From Heterocephalus glaber (Eukaryota > Chordata > Mammalia > Rodentia > Bathyergidae): a stretch of 64,000 nucleotides of DNA. Under the pieces are notes generated by a model. The model had not been told where the DNA came from. It saw only the letters and a program-made list of their open reading frames with translations, and searched no databases. Location: the NCBI RefSeq assembly GCF_000247695.1, contig NW_004624742.1, forward strand, positions 8,396,293 through 8,460,292, read 5' to 3'. This document shows, piece by piece, positions 48,073-60,712 of the stretch. Numbering within the stretch: the first letter of the stretch is position 1; each line of letters begins with the position of its first letter. A program made the position numbers and the translations under genes.

Positions 48073-50039
48073 GAAGAGCCTGGAGTGACATATTTCAAGC
48101 CCTAAAAGAAAACAATCTCCAACCCAGACTGATGTACTCTGCAAAACTATCTTTCAAAATTGGTGGAGAAATAAGATTTGTTCATTGCAAAAAACACCCG
48201 AGGAACTTCATGAATACTAAACCAGCACTCAAAAAAATATCCTAGGAAAAAACAAAGAGGATCACAACCCCAGAAAGCCCAGCAGAATGAATCCATCAGG
48301 TACAACAAGAAATTAAATGCAAAGGGGAAAATTCCAACAACAGGAAAAGGTCATGACAAAGACCAATCAATACATACCAGTTATAGTGAAAATGGCCATA
48401 CTTCCAAAACTGCTATATAGATTCAATGCAATCCCAATTGAAGTTCCAACAACATACTTCACAGACATTGTGAAAACAACCCAAGAATTCATTTGGAATG
48501 AGAAGAGACCTAGAATAGCAAAAGCAATTCTAGGCAAAAAAGACAAGGAAGGAGGTATCAAAATCCCCAACTTGAAACTGTACTACAAAGCCACTGTGAT
48601 AAAAACAGCAAGGCATTGGCAAAGAAACAGACCTGGGGATTAGTGGAACTGATTAGAAGATGTCAAAACAATTCCAGACACACTCAGACACCTCATCTTC
48701 CACAAAGGATCCAAACACCCTCACTGGAGGAAAAATATGAGGCTGGAAAAATTGGGTTTCAACTTGCCAAAGATTAAAACAAGAACTATTTCTCTCACCA
48801 TACACTAAACTAAAATAGAAATGAATCAAAGATCTAAGCATTAAAACAAACACTGAATCAGCTGGAAGAGAGGTTAGGTAGAACTCTTGGCGTAGGAAAA
48901 GATTTCATGAACAAAATCTCAGTTGCAAGTGAACTAGCACAAAGAATCAACATGTGTGATCTCTTCTTATTAAAAGGCTTCTGCACAGCAAGAGAAACCA
49001 CAAACAACACGAAGAGAAAACCCACAATGTGGAGAAAAAATTTTTACCAGCTGTTCCTCAGACGAAGGTCTACTATCTAGAATATGTAAAGAAATTTTAA
49101 AAATCAGACCTCCCAAATTTAAAGACCCAATCCAAAAATGGACATCTGAAATTAATAACATTTCTCAGACAAAGTAAAAATAGCAAATAAACATGAAAAA
49201 ATGTTCAACATCACTGGTCATTAGAGAGATGCAAAGGAAAACAATGCTGAGATTCCACCTCACCCCAGAAAGAATGGCTGCTGTCATGAAATCAACCAAT
49301 AACAATTGCTGGCGAGGTTGTGGGGGAAAAGGAACACTGCTCCTCTGCCGGTGGGAGTGTAGACTTGTGCAATCACTATGGAAATCAGTATGGAAATACC
49401 TCAAAGAACTAGGATTAGAGGTCTCATGATCCAGCTATTCCCCTGCTGGTATCTTCCCCAAAGAATTAAAAGAATCATGTCACAGTGATATATGCACACC
49501 CATATTCATAGCAGCACAGTTTGTAATAGCTAAAACTTGGAAACAGCCCAATTGTCCATCAGCTGAAGACTGGATAAAGAAAATGTGGTTATTTTTACAA
49601 AATGGAGTACTACTTAGCCATAAAGAATGAGAAATTAGAGACATTTATAGCTAAATGGATGCACACTGAGGCAATACACTTAAGTGAAATCAATAGGACA
49701 CACATGTGTAAATACCAAATAGTTTCTCTTGTGTGAGAAACTGAAAGTGTAAATAAGGATCAAAAGGCATAACTGAGTTTGTGAAATAGAAGGAAAAGGT
49801 CTAAAGAGGAAGAGAAAGTGGGAGGGATTGGGGAAAGGAAAGAAGGTAATAGAATTAATACGAGAAAAGAAAAAATGGAAACAAAGTCTTTGTAATAAGA
49901 GTGGAGAGATTGAAGGGAGGGCAGGACAATGGGGAAAAAAATAAGAACCAAGATACATTATGTAAAGATACAAATTCCCAATGATGAATGTCAGCATATT
50001 GTATACCTAAAATGTACCAGTAAAATTAATGAAGAAAAA

Positions 50040-50051
50040 ATGACAATTCAA
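50040..50051. repeat. Right target-site duplication of the intergenic L1
   Basis: ATGACAATTCAA directly after the L1 A tail. Confidence 0.9.
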
Positions 50052-50647
50052 GATAAATATCATCCACACAGATCACACACTGTAATGACATCTCATGTGA
50101 TTAGTCAAGAAAATCCTTGATATTTCTGTAGTAAGAAACTTAACAGAAAAAAATATTTGTTTGACAGCTGGATTTTTGTAGTAGGTACTATAGAACTGAG
50201 ACACATTATTCAATTCCTGCTCCACTGACCAACTTATAAGACTTGTGAAAAGTCATTCAGCATACCTACTTTGCATTTACTGCATCAGAAAAGGAGGGAT
50301 AATACTCTCTACTCTATAGGTTTGTTTTTTATGGGTCAGAAAGATAATTTAAATAAATCACCATTATCTGAGATTTTCTCTTAGAGGGATTTATTAACAA
50401 GGATATTATTTTGAGGTAAATGAGTCATTGGAGACAAGTAATACTCATGTGTCAGCTTCAGTATCATGGGGGATCAAGGGTATTATGGAAGCTGACAACC
50501 TGACAGTACAAGATCTCTTGTACTATATAAGAGTAAGAAGTTGATACACGTGTTCCACAATATGAAGTTCATTATGCATGGGATCTTGTGTTCTATTGAG
50601 AAGCTTTTATGGGTTTGCAGGTTACCGTGGCATCTGGATCCAACATC
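50052..50647. other. 5' flank of the second GBP gene
   Basis: No clear GAS or ISRE site and no convincing exon 1 donor was seen. The exon 2 acceptor GGGTTTGCAG ends at 50620, 27 nt before the ATG. The true promoter may lie beyond the L1. Confidence 0.4.
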
Positions 50648-50845
50648 ATGGACCCCATTTGTCTAGTGAAAAATGAGAAAGAGAAACTGACAGTGAACCC
50701 AGAGGCAATAAAGATTCTTCAAAATATTACTGATCCTGTGGTGGTGGTGGCTATTGTTGGACTGTATCGTACAGGAAAATCCTACCTGATGAATCATCTT
50801 GCAGGACAGAACCATGGTGAGTGTTGTCCAAGGACAGGGGCCATT

Positions 50846-50941
50846 TTTGTTTGTTTGTTTTGTTTTTGGTACCAGGGATTGAACTCAGGACCTTGCGCTT
50901 GCAAGGCAGGCACTGGAACCACTGAGCTAAATCCCTGGCCC
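50846..50941 (-). mobile_element. ID-like SINE, antisense, in intron 2 of the second GBP
   Basis: Antisense core (GGGATTGAACTCAGGACC ... GAGCTAAATCCCTGGCC) with ACAGGGGCCATTTTT direct repeats on both sides. It sits 30 nt after the exon 2 donor. Confidence 0.9.
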
Positions 50942-51289
50942 AACAGGGGCCATTTTTTGGACCCATTGATAATGTGAGCTGCTCACATCTACTCTAGGTC
51001 CATCTTAAGGAAAAAAGAAAAAACTCTTATAATATTTTTTCTTAATATTTATCATCAAATTTGTAATTTGAACTCCATCTATCCACAAAAGTCACTCTTA
51101 ATGCAAGTAACAAAAAAGTTATCTCAGCTCTATCTAATGATCCACTCTAACAGTCTGCATACGATCCATTCTCTCCTGTGTAGCTCAACTCTTGTAACTA
51201 TTCCTTCTCTCTCACACACCATTTTGGCTAAAATTGTAATGTCACTCCAAGAGGCCTAGAAATGTAGTTAAATATGTCTTGTTTTGTGA

Positions 51290-51362
51290 AAAGGAATGAA
51301 GGCAGGAGAGAAGGAAAGAAGGCAGGAAGGAAGGTAGGAGGAAGGGAGAGAGCAAAGGGGAA
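51290..51362. repeat. Purine-rich (GGAA/GAAG) tract
   Basis: About 70 nt of almost only A and G on the + strand, in intron 2 of the second GBP gene. Confidence 0.8.
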
Positions 51363-51800
51363 AGCATGCTGATGTGGTTACTTTATGTGAATAACATAAG
51401 CCTAATCATGAATAAGGGCGAACACTTTTTCAAATATTCTCATTTAGATTACTTATTTTATTAAACCCATGCTCGAGACTTTTTAAAAGTTAACTTCGTA
51501 TCATTTGCTTCTGCCAAATTTCTATTAGTCTGCCTATGGAGACAATGCAGCCACCCCCCACCCCATTACTATTTACATCTTCTCTAGCTCAGTACCATTT
51601 AGGGCTGAACCCCAGTCTCTATATTCTCAGAATTTACCATATCCAAGTTACTTTCTTTCCTTTCTCTTATAGGGTTCCACCTGGGCACCACAGTAAGGTC
51701 TGAAACCAAGGGCATCTGGATGTGGTGTGTGCCCTACCCTCAGAAGCCACAATTCACTCTTGCCCTTCTGGACACTGAGGGCCTGGGTGATGTGGAAAAG

Positions 51801-54173
51801 GTAAATCAGAGACTCATGAAAGAATCTTCTCTTCTTTGATTCTTCACTTACACTTAAATTCCCACCGTAATTCAACTTCTGTGACTTATTTCTGCGAACT
51901 ACAAATCCAGTTGTGGGTAATGACTCTAAATTCTCATACCTCGAAATTACTTCTTTGGTAAGCTTAAGTATTTTAGTATATTATGGGAAGATATTCTTAT
52001 TTTTTTAATTTGGGTAAATCATATAATCTAGTAAATATTCATTGAGGAGCTGAATTCCAAGGTACTGTACTATTTACCCTAAGTGCTATAATAAAAGGTA
52101 AAGCCTAGTTCCTGGTTCAGGAATCAGCATACACTTAGTGTGATCAGTATAAGGTGTCCTGGATGCACAAAAGTAGGCATCTAACCTGGTTATATGCTTT
52201 AGAGAATGCTTCCTGGAGGAAATGACATCTCAGCCATAAACTGTGAGGTAGTAGGACTGTATTCATGTCAAAGTGCTACAACCTGGGTGGCTAAGTAACA
52301 GAAATAAGTTTTCTCACAGTTCTAGAAGCTAGAAATCCAAGACCAAGATATTACCAAGGTTAGTCCTTCTGTGGAATGTGAAAGACAATCTTTTCCATGC
52401 CTGCATTCTAGCTTTTGGTGGTTTCATGGCAATACTTGCCATTTCTGAGCTTGTAGATACATTACCCTGATCACTGTTTTCATCTTCATTTGGTTTTCTC
52501 CCTAAAATATACATCTGTGTCTGAAACACCAGTCATGTGGATTAGAGCCTAACCACCTCTTTAAAGACCCTATGTGCATAGAAGATCATTTTATGAAGTA
52601 CTACAGGTTAGGACTCAAGCACATCATTTAGGGGGCCTGAAAGGAAGGTCCAGTTCAACTCCTAATAGAAAGCTACCGGTTCAATTGTGTAGGTATGATG
52701 GGGTGGAAATTAAAGCCTGAAAATAAGTGCAGTTAAATAATCTATTTAATCTTCAGAAAAGCCTCAGATAAGCGAGGAATTCAGCTTTGCTTCAAATCTG
52801 GATTTTAGAGAAACCTATTTTTTGACTTCTATAAAAGCATGGCCTTGAGCATCCAAAAAAGTTTTAAACAGGATTTTAAGTATTAAATTGGATTTGAAGT
52901 ATTTAAATATTAAATAGGAGTTTAACTATGTTGGTCTTCACAGTATTAAGTGCAATGAATCACTTACCTTCTCACTTTACTTTACACTGAACCTAACTTG
53001 AAGGGAGCAGTGCAGACTTTGGCTTCCATTGCTATAAAAAGTTTAAAAAGGTTTAGAAATTTCATGGTGGGATCCTGTAGAAAGAGATGTTCTGTTTGTT
53101 CTAAATCTATCTATCTGAATTGGGTATTTCTATGGATTGTAAAATAAAGACCTGAAAAACATTTTTCCTCAAAATCTAAAAAATTTCCTGCCTTTCCGAT
53201 CAAGTCCTGTTAGCATAGGGCCCATATCCTGCCTGTACAAAGGAGAAATTCCATACTGTAAACTGCTATTGTCTGTGGAACTACTCACTGACACTAAAAC
53301 ATGGGGTGGGATTTGGATAGTATCTAACTCCATTTGCCAGACTTCCATGGGCCATCATATCCTATGCCAAATCTCACTTCCAGCCTGGTCTTTCAATCTG
53401 CATACCCACCCACCTACCCATTGTTTCAGACAAATGGAAGAACTCTGTAATACATTTGCATGACCCTGTCTTTTTTCTGCCTTGGCTAGGGTTGATTTTT
53501 CACATGTAAGAGATTGTGATTATCAGATCCCGGGCTCACAGCACATTGCTCTGAAGTTGTGCCACACTTTTCCCTTTTACCGAACTTATCCATTTTTCTT
53601 CACAGTAATATGTAATTTTACTCCTCACAGAGGTGATTAGCTTGGTTACATTTACGTTTCCATGTTTGTCTGCCTCTCTAGACTGCCACATAAAGCTTTG
53701 CGTTCACATAGCTCAATGTAGTGTTTGGTATTTTGTAGGTGTCCAATTAGTTGTTGGATTTAACTTCACGAATGAAACCAGTGAATCTAATGAAGTAGTA
53801 TCTGAATATTTTTCTGTACCTTCCTAGGTACACAATGGAACTATATAAGCATTGTATACCCACTTTCAATATCATTCAATTTTCTTAAGGGAACTAAGGC
53901 CCTGATAATGACCGAGGTTAACAAAGAAAAAGAAGTATAAATTTAAGATCCTATTCAAAACTTAGCTGTTGGGCTGGGGATTTAGCTCGGTGGTTTCTCC
54001 GCCTGCTGCGCAAGCGCAAGGACCCGAGTTCAATCCCCGGTACCAAAAACAACAAAAAAACTTAGCTCTTCTTCCTACTATTCTGCTATATTTCAGCTGA
54101 AGTAGTAAATAAGCAATAGAATGAAAGAATGAAGAGCAGACTCCTGAGTTCTTTGCCCTCCTGTGCTTTCTAG
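51801..54173. other. Intron 3 of the second GBP gene
   Basis: 2.4 kb with one SINE (53972-54059). Otherwise unassigned. Confidence 0.6.
53972..54059 (+). mobile_element. ID-like SINE in intron 3 of the second GBP
   Basis: GGGCTGGGGATTTAGCTCGG core and A tail, with AACTTAGCT direct repeats. It retains CpGs (CGCAAGCGCAAGG), so it may be young. Confidence 0.9.
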
Positions 54174-54661
54174 GGTAACACTAAGAATGACTCCTGGATC
54201 TTCGCCCTGGCCGTGCTTCTGAGCAGCAGCACAGCATGAGCACCATCAACCACCAGGCCCTGGAGGAGCTGCAGTACCCTTCCAGGAGCTGAGCCAGAGT
54301 GTATCATTGATTTAAGGGAAGGACAACTGACACTGTCTTTGTCCAAATGACTCAGTTCTTATGCTTGAGGTGGAGGGCAACCAGGACAGAAGAGTTAGAA
54401 ATTGGTTTTTGAGACCTGGAAATTAGTGTATGTGGTCCCTGTCATTCCTTAGCTAAGATCCCAGCTATGTGACTGAACTAGCGGAGCTAATCAGGGAAAA
54501 GTCCACTTCAAGTTCTGAGGGAATGGATGACTCTGATGAGTTTGTAAGCTTCTTTCCAGATTTTGTTTGGACTGTTCGGGATTTCATATTGGAGCTGAAG
54601 TTAGATGGACGTCCCGTCACAGAAGATGAGTACCTGGAGAATGCCTTGAAGCTGATTCCAG

Positions 54662-56026
54662 GTAACGGAGCTTTGGCCTGGTTGGGGAAGCTTCATTCTA
54701 GCTGTGGGATCAAGTAATCCCTGTTGTTCAGCACTTGACATAGGTGTTCATTTGAAACTGGATTGAGCTCTAAGCTAATAGTAAACGGGTAACTGTTGAA
54801 AAGTGATTGGTGGTAGTTTTTCAAGAGTTATTATCACTTGAAAAATTTCTAGGTGCTAGAGTAAAACACAAGGCACATACTAAACCAAATTATTTTAGAC
54901 CAATTAATAACTCAAAAAATAATCCAGATTATAATATATGCTCATATATTTGTATTTTAATACAAAGTCCCACATATTGTGTTCATATTAAGTGCTTCTC
55001 TGTTCTTCATTTAGAAAAAATAGGAATTTGATAAACAGAATTACATGAAATGAAATGATCTAATTTTCAAAGGATAATTCTTTTATACAGTATGTTTCCC
55101 TAGTACTTGGTAAGTTAACATTCTTCAGAGTAGTGATATTTATACATTAAATAATTAAGAAAAGTTCACATTTCTTTCTATTAACGCTGTAAAATCTTTC
55201 AATTTACCTTTTTTATAGCATCACCCTCTTCATTTGACAGAGGTACACAATAATTTTCATATAGATTTATTAGATGTACTATATTTAGCAAGGTAAAAAA
55301 ATTTGGGCACTTAAAAATATCAATATTTTATTCATTCTTTTATTCATTGTTTCAAAAGCATTCATTAAACACCTTTTGTGTGTGACCTAATCATTCTATA
55401 AGGTGGAGTGTAACAGACTCTGATACAAGAAAGTAAAGAAAGTCTTCAACTTACGTTTAAATTAACTTTATTCTTTAAAAGTTTTCAGGGAAAGAAATCG
55501 CTAAACATATTATGATGCATGTCTATATTTGACAGATATTTTTATCCTGGCCTGAGTATTATCCGTCCTCTTCCTGACATTGTCCCTGGAAGCATCTAAC
55601 CCTTTTCTGGTGTCACTTTGTTGTAAGACCCACATTTCATCTCTGACGAGGCTATAATAAGATCAGGAGAGGACTTCTAACTTTTTTGTTTCATTAGTTG
55701 ATCATTCAAGAAACATTTATTAAACACTTAATCCATAAACATCTGTACAATTACCAGGGAGGCCAAGGAAGAGTCATCCCATCCCATGGATGACCTCCTT
55801 AGTCAGTCTTACTTTGTTGCCTTTTACCTCTATGCAGACCTGGATTTTTTTCTTGTCTTACATGATCAATGACAGATTGATTTGCAATGAGCTATCACAT
55901 GATTGCATTAGAAGAGATTTACAGGGAAGGGAATGCAGTGATGCAGAGATCTCTGGAAGTAAAAATACTTCAGCCCCTTACCTGAGAGCTGTCCTTTCAA
56001 AGATTAATTTTTTTTAACTTTTACAG
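54662..56026. other. Intron 5 of the second GBP gene
   Basis: 1.4 kb, AT-rich, no recognisable element. Confidence 0.6.
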
Positions 56027-56272
56027 GCAGAAGTCTCAAAATCCAAAATTCCAACATGCCTAAGGAATGTATCAGGCATTTCTTTCCAAAACGAAAGTGT
56101 TTTGTCTTTGATCAACCCACAAAAGAAAAAGATTTCTTAGTTCATATTAAGGAACTGCCAGAAGACAGGCTGGATTATAATTTCCAAGCACAATCAAAAA
56201 AATTCTGTTCTTACATCTTCGCCAATGCAAATCCCAAGAAGCTGAAAGAGGGAATCATGGTCACTGGGAACC

Positions 56273-57291
56273 GTGAGTCACCTTTGCCCCAGCACTTAGA
56301 TCTGCTTTTCATTGTGTGTGGTATAGTTTTTTCATACCTTTCATTAGGCAATATTTTTTTCATCTGATATGAATACTAAACATAGAAAGTCATATTTCCT
56401 AATCATGTCTACATGAGGATTTATTAAGATGTAATATATTTTAAGAAGCTACTCCACTGATCTTATAAGCACAAGCTGAGGTTAACACATTCCTGCCAGC
56501 TTGAACAACCTGTGGTACGTGCATGACTGTCTAATTGTGGGGGCTTGTATACCTGCTGAGACTGACCCATGCTGCCCAATGGGACAGACATGAATGTACC
56601 ATCAGAAGTTCAGAGCCACTTGACAGTGAGACATGAATGACCCAATCATGAATGTGTTAAAGAGAATACTTGTGTTTGTGGTAAACACTATAGGACAAGT
56701 GTTTCTCTTCGTGAATAGAAAAAACATTTTGTGAATATATTCTAGTTATAAAATAATGATGTAATAAGAGGCCAAGATTCCTGAAAATTCATTGAATTGA
56801 GGCCAAAATTCAGTATAATCTCATGTACAGAAGTGGTTTCATGATACTGACTCATGCAGACACGCAGTGCGTCTGTCCTGAGAGCAACTCCCCTAATTTT
56901 TTAATGCTCTGTCATTGCCCTAAAAATTTTGATAATATTTTATATGGAGATTTACATTGTCATTTGAGAGTCCACAAATTAGACAATTGGTCTCATATAT
57001 GCAATTTACTTCTCCTGGCTAAATCTATTCCTTTTCCAGGTTTACTAGATTGTTGAGAGGATATCATGATCACATTGGTGGTTATCAGTGATTTAAATTG
57101 TATAAATTCAAAGCACTAAAAAGTTGAATAGGAAAGTCAATAATTTCACTAGAAGGAGGACTTTCTCAAAACAGAAAAAGGAATTTTGTGCTAAATCCAG
57201 TTTTGATGATCTTTGAAACTCTGGTTCCAAAATGATATAGAAAAGCAAATAACTACTTGATATTTGTCCTTAAATTACTTGGATTTTTCAG
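56273..57291. other. Intron 6 of the second GBP gene
   Basis: 1.0 kb with no recognised element. Confidence 0.6.
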
Positions 57292-57572
57292 GACTGAGGA
57301 CTCTGGTGGAGACCTATGTGAAGGCCATCAACAGCAGGGCAGTGCCTTGCCTGGAGAACGCAGTCACCACTCTGGCCCAGCGAGAGAACTCAGCAGCCGT
57401 GCAGAAGGCAGCCGACCACTACAGCGAGCAGATGGCCCAGCGAGTGCGGTTCCCCACAGACCCACTCCAGGAGCTGCTGGATGAGCATGCAGCCTGTGAG
57501 AAGGAGGCCATCAAGGTCTTCATGGATCACTCCTTCAAGGATGAAGATCGGGAATTCCAGAACAAGCTGGTG

Positions 57573-58472
57573 GTATTGCATTTTAGCCTTTTTTTTTTTC
57601 CTTCCTGCCCTTCAGGAATGATGATTAAAGCCTACTTTTTTGACCACTGTGCATAATCTCCTATTCCTAGTGGAAGGAACCTGCATTCATGTGAGTTACA
57701 AGGTTCTATAGGCTGACAATTGGCATTCTATCTAAAAGACAGTTGATTTCCTATTGGCATATAACAAATTAGAATGAATTTAGGAGCTTAAAGGTACAAA
57801 ATACATTGGTGCACAGTTCCCTAGCTCATAAGTCCATTGAAGGAGGCTGAGCGCTGTGCTTAGGAATTCACAAGGCTAAGAACAAAAAGTGTCAGCAAAC
57901 TGAGTTCTCAGCTGTAGGGGACCTCAAAATTCAATCAAGTTCTTTCAATCCTTGGTTTGTGATTTACAAATACAATCAAAAATTTTCTTCACTTTGTTTT
58001 TACACATTCAAATTTTCATTTGAAAAATTAATGAGGGGTTCCAAAACCTAGATAGTACACAGTAAACTTCACTCATTATTTGTTGGGTTGGCTTTTCATA
58101 CATACATTTGCATTCACAGCAACATGAATCATTTTTGGAAACTCTACTCCTAGCCACATTCAGGTTTCTATTCCTCACTTGAGGGTTACATCACTATAAT
58201 AATCACAGTGCTGCTGAAGGAACCAGGAAGTTTGTGTTGTTTAATCCTGACCTTTCAGAGACAATGAGCAGGGTGCTGAGAAAGTTGAGGGATTTCCCAA
58301 GATTATGCAAACAAATTGTGACAAATAGGACTGAGGGAAATCTCCCAGCTCCTGCTGTGATTTGCATGTTCCACTACAATCACACATCATCAGATTGCTT
58401 CTTCTTAAGAGGTCACTATTGGACCTTCTGTCTAACAGCTCTTTCTCTTACATCCCTATATTTCCCCGGCAG
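57573..58472. other. Intron 7 of the second GBP gene
   Basis: 0.9 kb; nothing recognised. Confidence 0.6.
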
Positions 58473-58935
58473 GAAGTCATTGAAGAAAAAAAGGAAGATT
58501 TCTTGTTGCAAATTGAAGAGGCATCTGTCAAATACTGCCAAGCTGAACTGAAGCAGCTTTCAGAGCCACTGATAGAAAGCATTTCAAAAGGAATTTTCTC
58601 TATTTCTGGAGGCCACAGTCTCTACATAGAAGCAAAAAAGAAGGTTGAACAAGGCTACCTCCTAGTGCCCAGGAAAGGAGTTAAGGTGAGAAGTAAGAAA
58701 TAGGAATGGGGCATGTATCGCAGAGTTAATTAGTGCAGTTTTGCTCCTTAAAATCTAAGAACACTGCATCATCTATGAAGAAAGATGAGAACACATGATG
58801 ATTCTGTGGTTTTAGCTGTTATGTCAATAATTAGTTATTTTTAATGAAATGAGAACATTGCCCCCTGGAAAATAGAGTATACTATCAGTAATCCCATAGA
58901 ACTTTCCTTCCTCAATTGAACAATATGATGTGGTG

Positions 58936-58937
<2 letters not shown>

Positions 58938-58981
<44 letters not shown>
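58938..58981. repeat. (GT)n microsatellite
   Basis: About 21 GT units in intron 8 of the second GBP gene. Confidence 0.95.
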
Positions 58982-58982
<1 letters not shown>

Positions 58983-59973
58983 ATTGCTTTTGAGCTAAGT
59001 ACAGGGGATTCAAAGTCTAAAGAGACATCCATTTTTACAAGATACTGATGATCTTGCCTTTGTTACAAACAATCAATTGGATACAGTGTCCAACTGGATA
59101 AATGTAGGGAACAGGGAAAGGGGATGTTACTAGAACCTCTGCAGTAAGTCCTAGTCTCCTGAGAGCCATGACAGCACAAGGCGAATTACAGGAAAGGTAG
59201 AAAAATGTGACTGAGAAGCTGAGCTTTGGGTCTGATCAGTGCTGCTCTGGGCGGCAAAGACAAAAGCCCCCAGCTTACCACATCGGGAGAAACAAAGTGT
59301 AACAAATGACTTGCACAGAGTTCAGTACATCCTGGGTAAATAAGATGTAACAATCTAAGAACAAGGAGGAACGGAGTAGATGTTTGTTCCTCCCAGGATG
59401 TTTTCAGCTCCCAGGATGTGTCTTGTCCTAGAGAATCACAGACACCATCACCGGATCACTGAGGTCTCAGGTGTGACCAGAGGCCAAAATGCAATTATGT
59501 CTCGGAATTCCATAGCTTGGCTGTAGGCAGGAGAACTAGGCTAACCAAATGATTTTTCCCTAAAATTATGTAGCATTGCTCCCGACAGATAAACATTGTC
59601 ATCCTGGCAAGAACAGAAAATAGAAATAATGATGCAACTAGAATGATAAGAATATTAGTAATAATAATGCTGACATATATTCTACACTCTCTTATATATC
59701 ATGTGTATAATCGGTAACCTATGGTTACAAGCTACTTTTGAAGTTGTAATTTAATCCTCAGGATAATTTTATAGCTGAAAAATGCTATGCACAGACAAAT
59801 GAAGTTCCAGGCCCCAAACCCTGTAGTTTCAAGAGCTGGTTTGCAGGGTAGTTCAATGTACTTGGTAGCCATTCAAAACTCTGAAGTCAGCCCAGGAAAG
59901 CTTCCTATAAGAGGAAATGAAGGGTCATGGTGAATTGTCCATGAGCATTATTTGAGTTAATATAAAAGAAGTA

Positions 59974-60058
59974 GGGCTGGGTACTTCAGCTCAGTGGTGC
60001 TGACGCCTGCCTCGAAAGCACAAAGTCCTGAGTTCAATTTCTGGTACCAAAAAAAAAG
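59974..60058 (+). mobile_element. ID-like SINE in intron 8 of the second GBP
   Basis: Slightly diverged core (GGGCTGGGTACTTCAGCTCA) and an A tail. Confidence 0.85.
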
Positions 60059-60150
60059 ATAAAAGATGCAAGAAAAAAAATGTTAAAATATATGAAACAA
60101 CAGAGAGTATGTTTTGAGGATGTACATAGATCTGATTGGCTGCAATCTGA

Positions 60151-60373
60151 GTGGCTTAGTTACTTTTCTCATTGCTAAGACAAAATACCCAACATTCACA
60201 AGTTAAAGCAGGAAAAGTTTATTTAGCTCACTGTAGAGGTTTCAGTCCATAATCAGCTGGCTCCAAAGCAGGGTGGCGTGGCAGACAGGCATTGCAGAGG
60301 AGGAACAGTTCACGTTGGGCAGAAGGTAGCAAAGCAGGTGAGCAAAAGGCCTTAGCACCTTCTTTCCGTCTCT

Positions 60374-60414
<41 letters not shown>

Positions 60415-60712
60415 CGGCTGGCTCCAAAAGCAGGATGGCATGGCATGCAGGCATTGTAGAGGGGAAACAGTTCATATTGGTCAAAAAGTAGCAAAGCAAG
60501 TGAGCAAGAGGCCTCAGCAGTTTCTTTCTGCCTCTTTCATACTCTGTCTAGGTTACCAGAATTAAGGTGGCACCGAACCAATCAGTGGACTGATATAGTA
60601 ATTACACACCCTTAACACCAGTATCATACACCCTAGATTCAGCCACCTCTGAAAAAGCCCAACCTATGATCATATGAGGCTTTGAGGGGACATATAGATA
60701 CAAGCCATGACA
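60151..60712 (-). mobile_element. MaLR-type LTR, antisense, with internal duplication
   Basis: + strand begins GGCTTAGTTACTTTTCTC and ends 'ACAAGCCATGACA', the antisense form of the local MaLR family. It is longer than its relatives because about 126 bp is repeated (60251-60376 and 60412-60539) around an (AAT)n tract. Confidence 0.75.
60374..60414. repeat. (AAT)n microsatellite
   Basis: About 13 units between the two copies of the LTR duplication. Confidence 0.95.

Larger units (their letters stand above)
46478..50039 (+). mobile_element. LINE-1 with promoter monomers and internal deletion
   Basis: Bounded by perfect 12-bp direct repeats (ATGACAATTCAA). Order: tandem GC-rich 5' monomers (46478-47060), an ORF1-like frame with coiled coil ('SQCEDRISDIKDRI') and RNA-binding text ('RRAW...', 'NLQPRLMYSAKLSF') from 47096 to about 48315 with frameshifts, then directly the ORF2 C-terminal part (about 48360-49640), and a purine-rich 3' UTR ending in AAAAAA. 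Roughly the first 3 kb of ORF2, including endonuclease and most of the reverse transcriptase, is missing. Defective. Confidence 0.85.

Noticed and set aside
50609..50647. In-frame upstream ATG for the second GBP
   Set aside because: It precedes the likely acceptor GGGTTTGCAG ending at 50620, so it would be removed by splicing.
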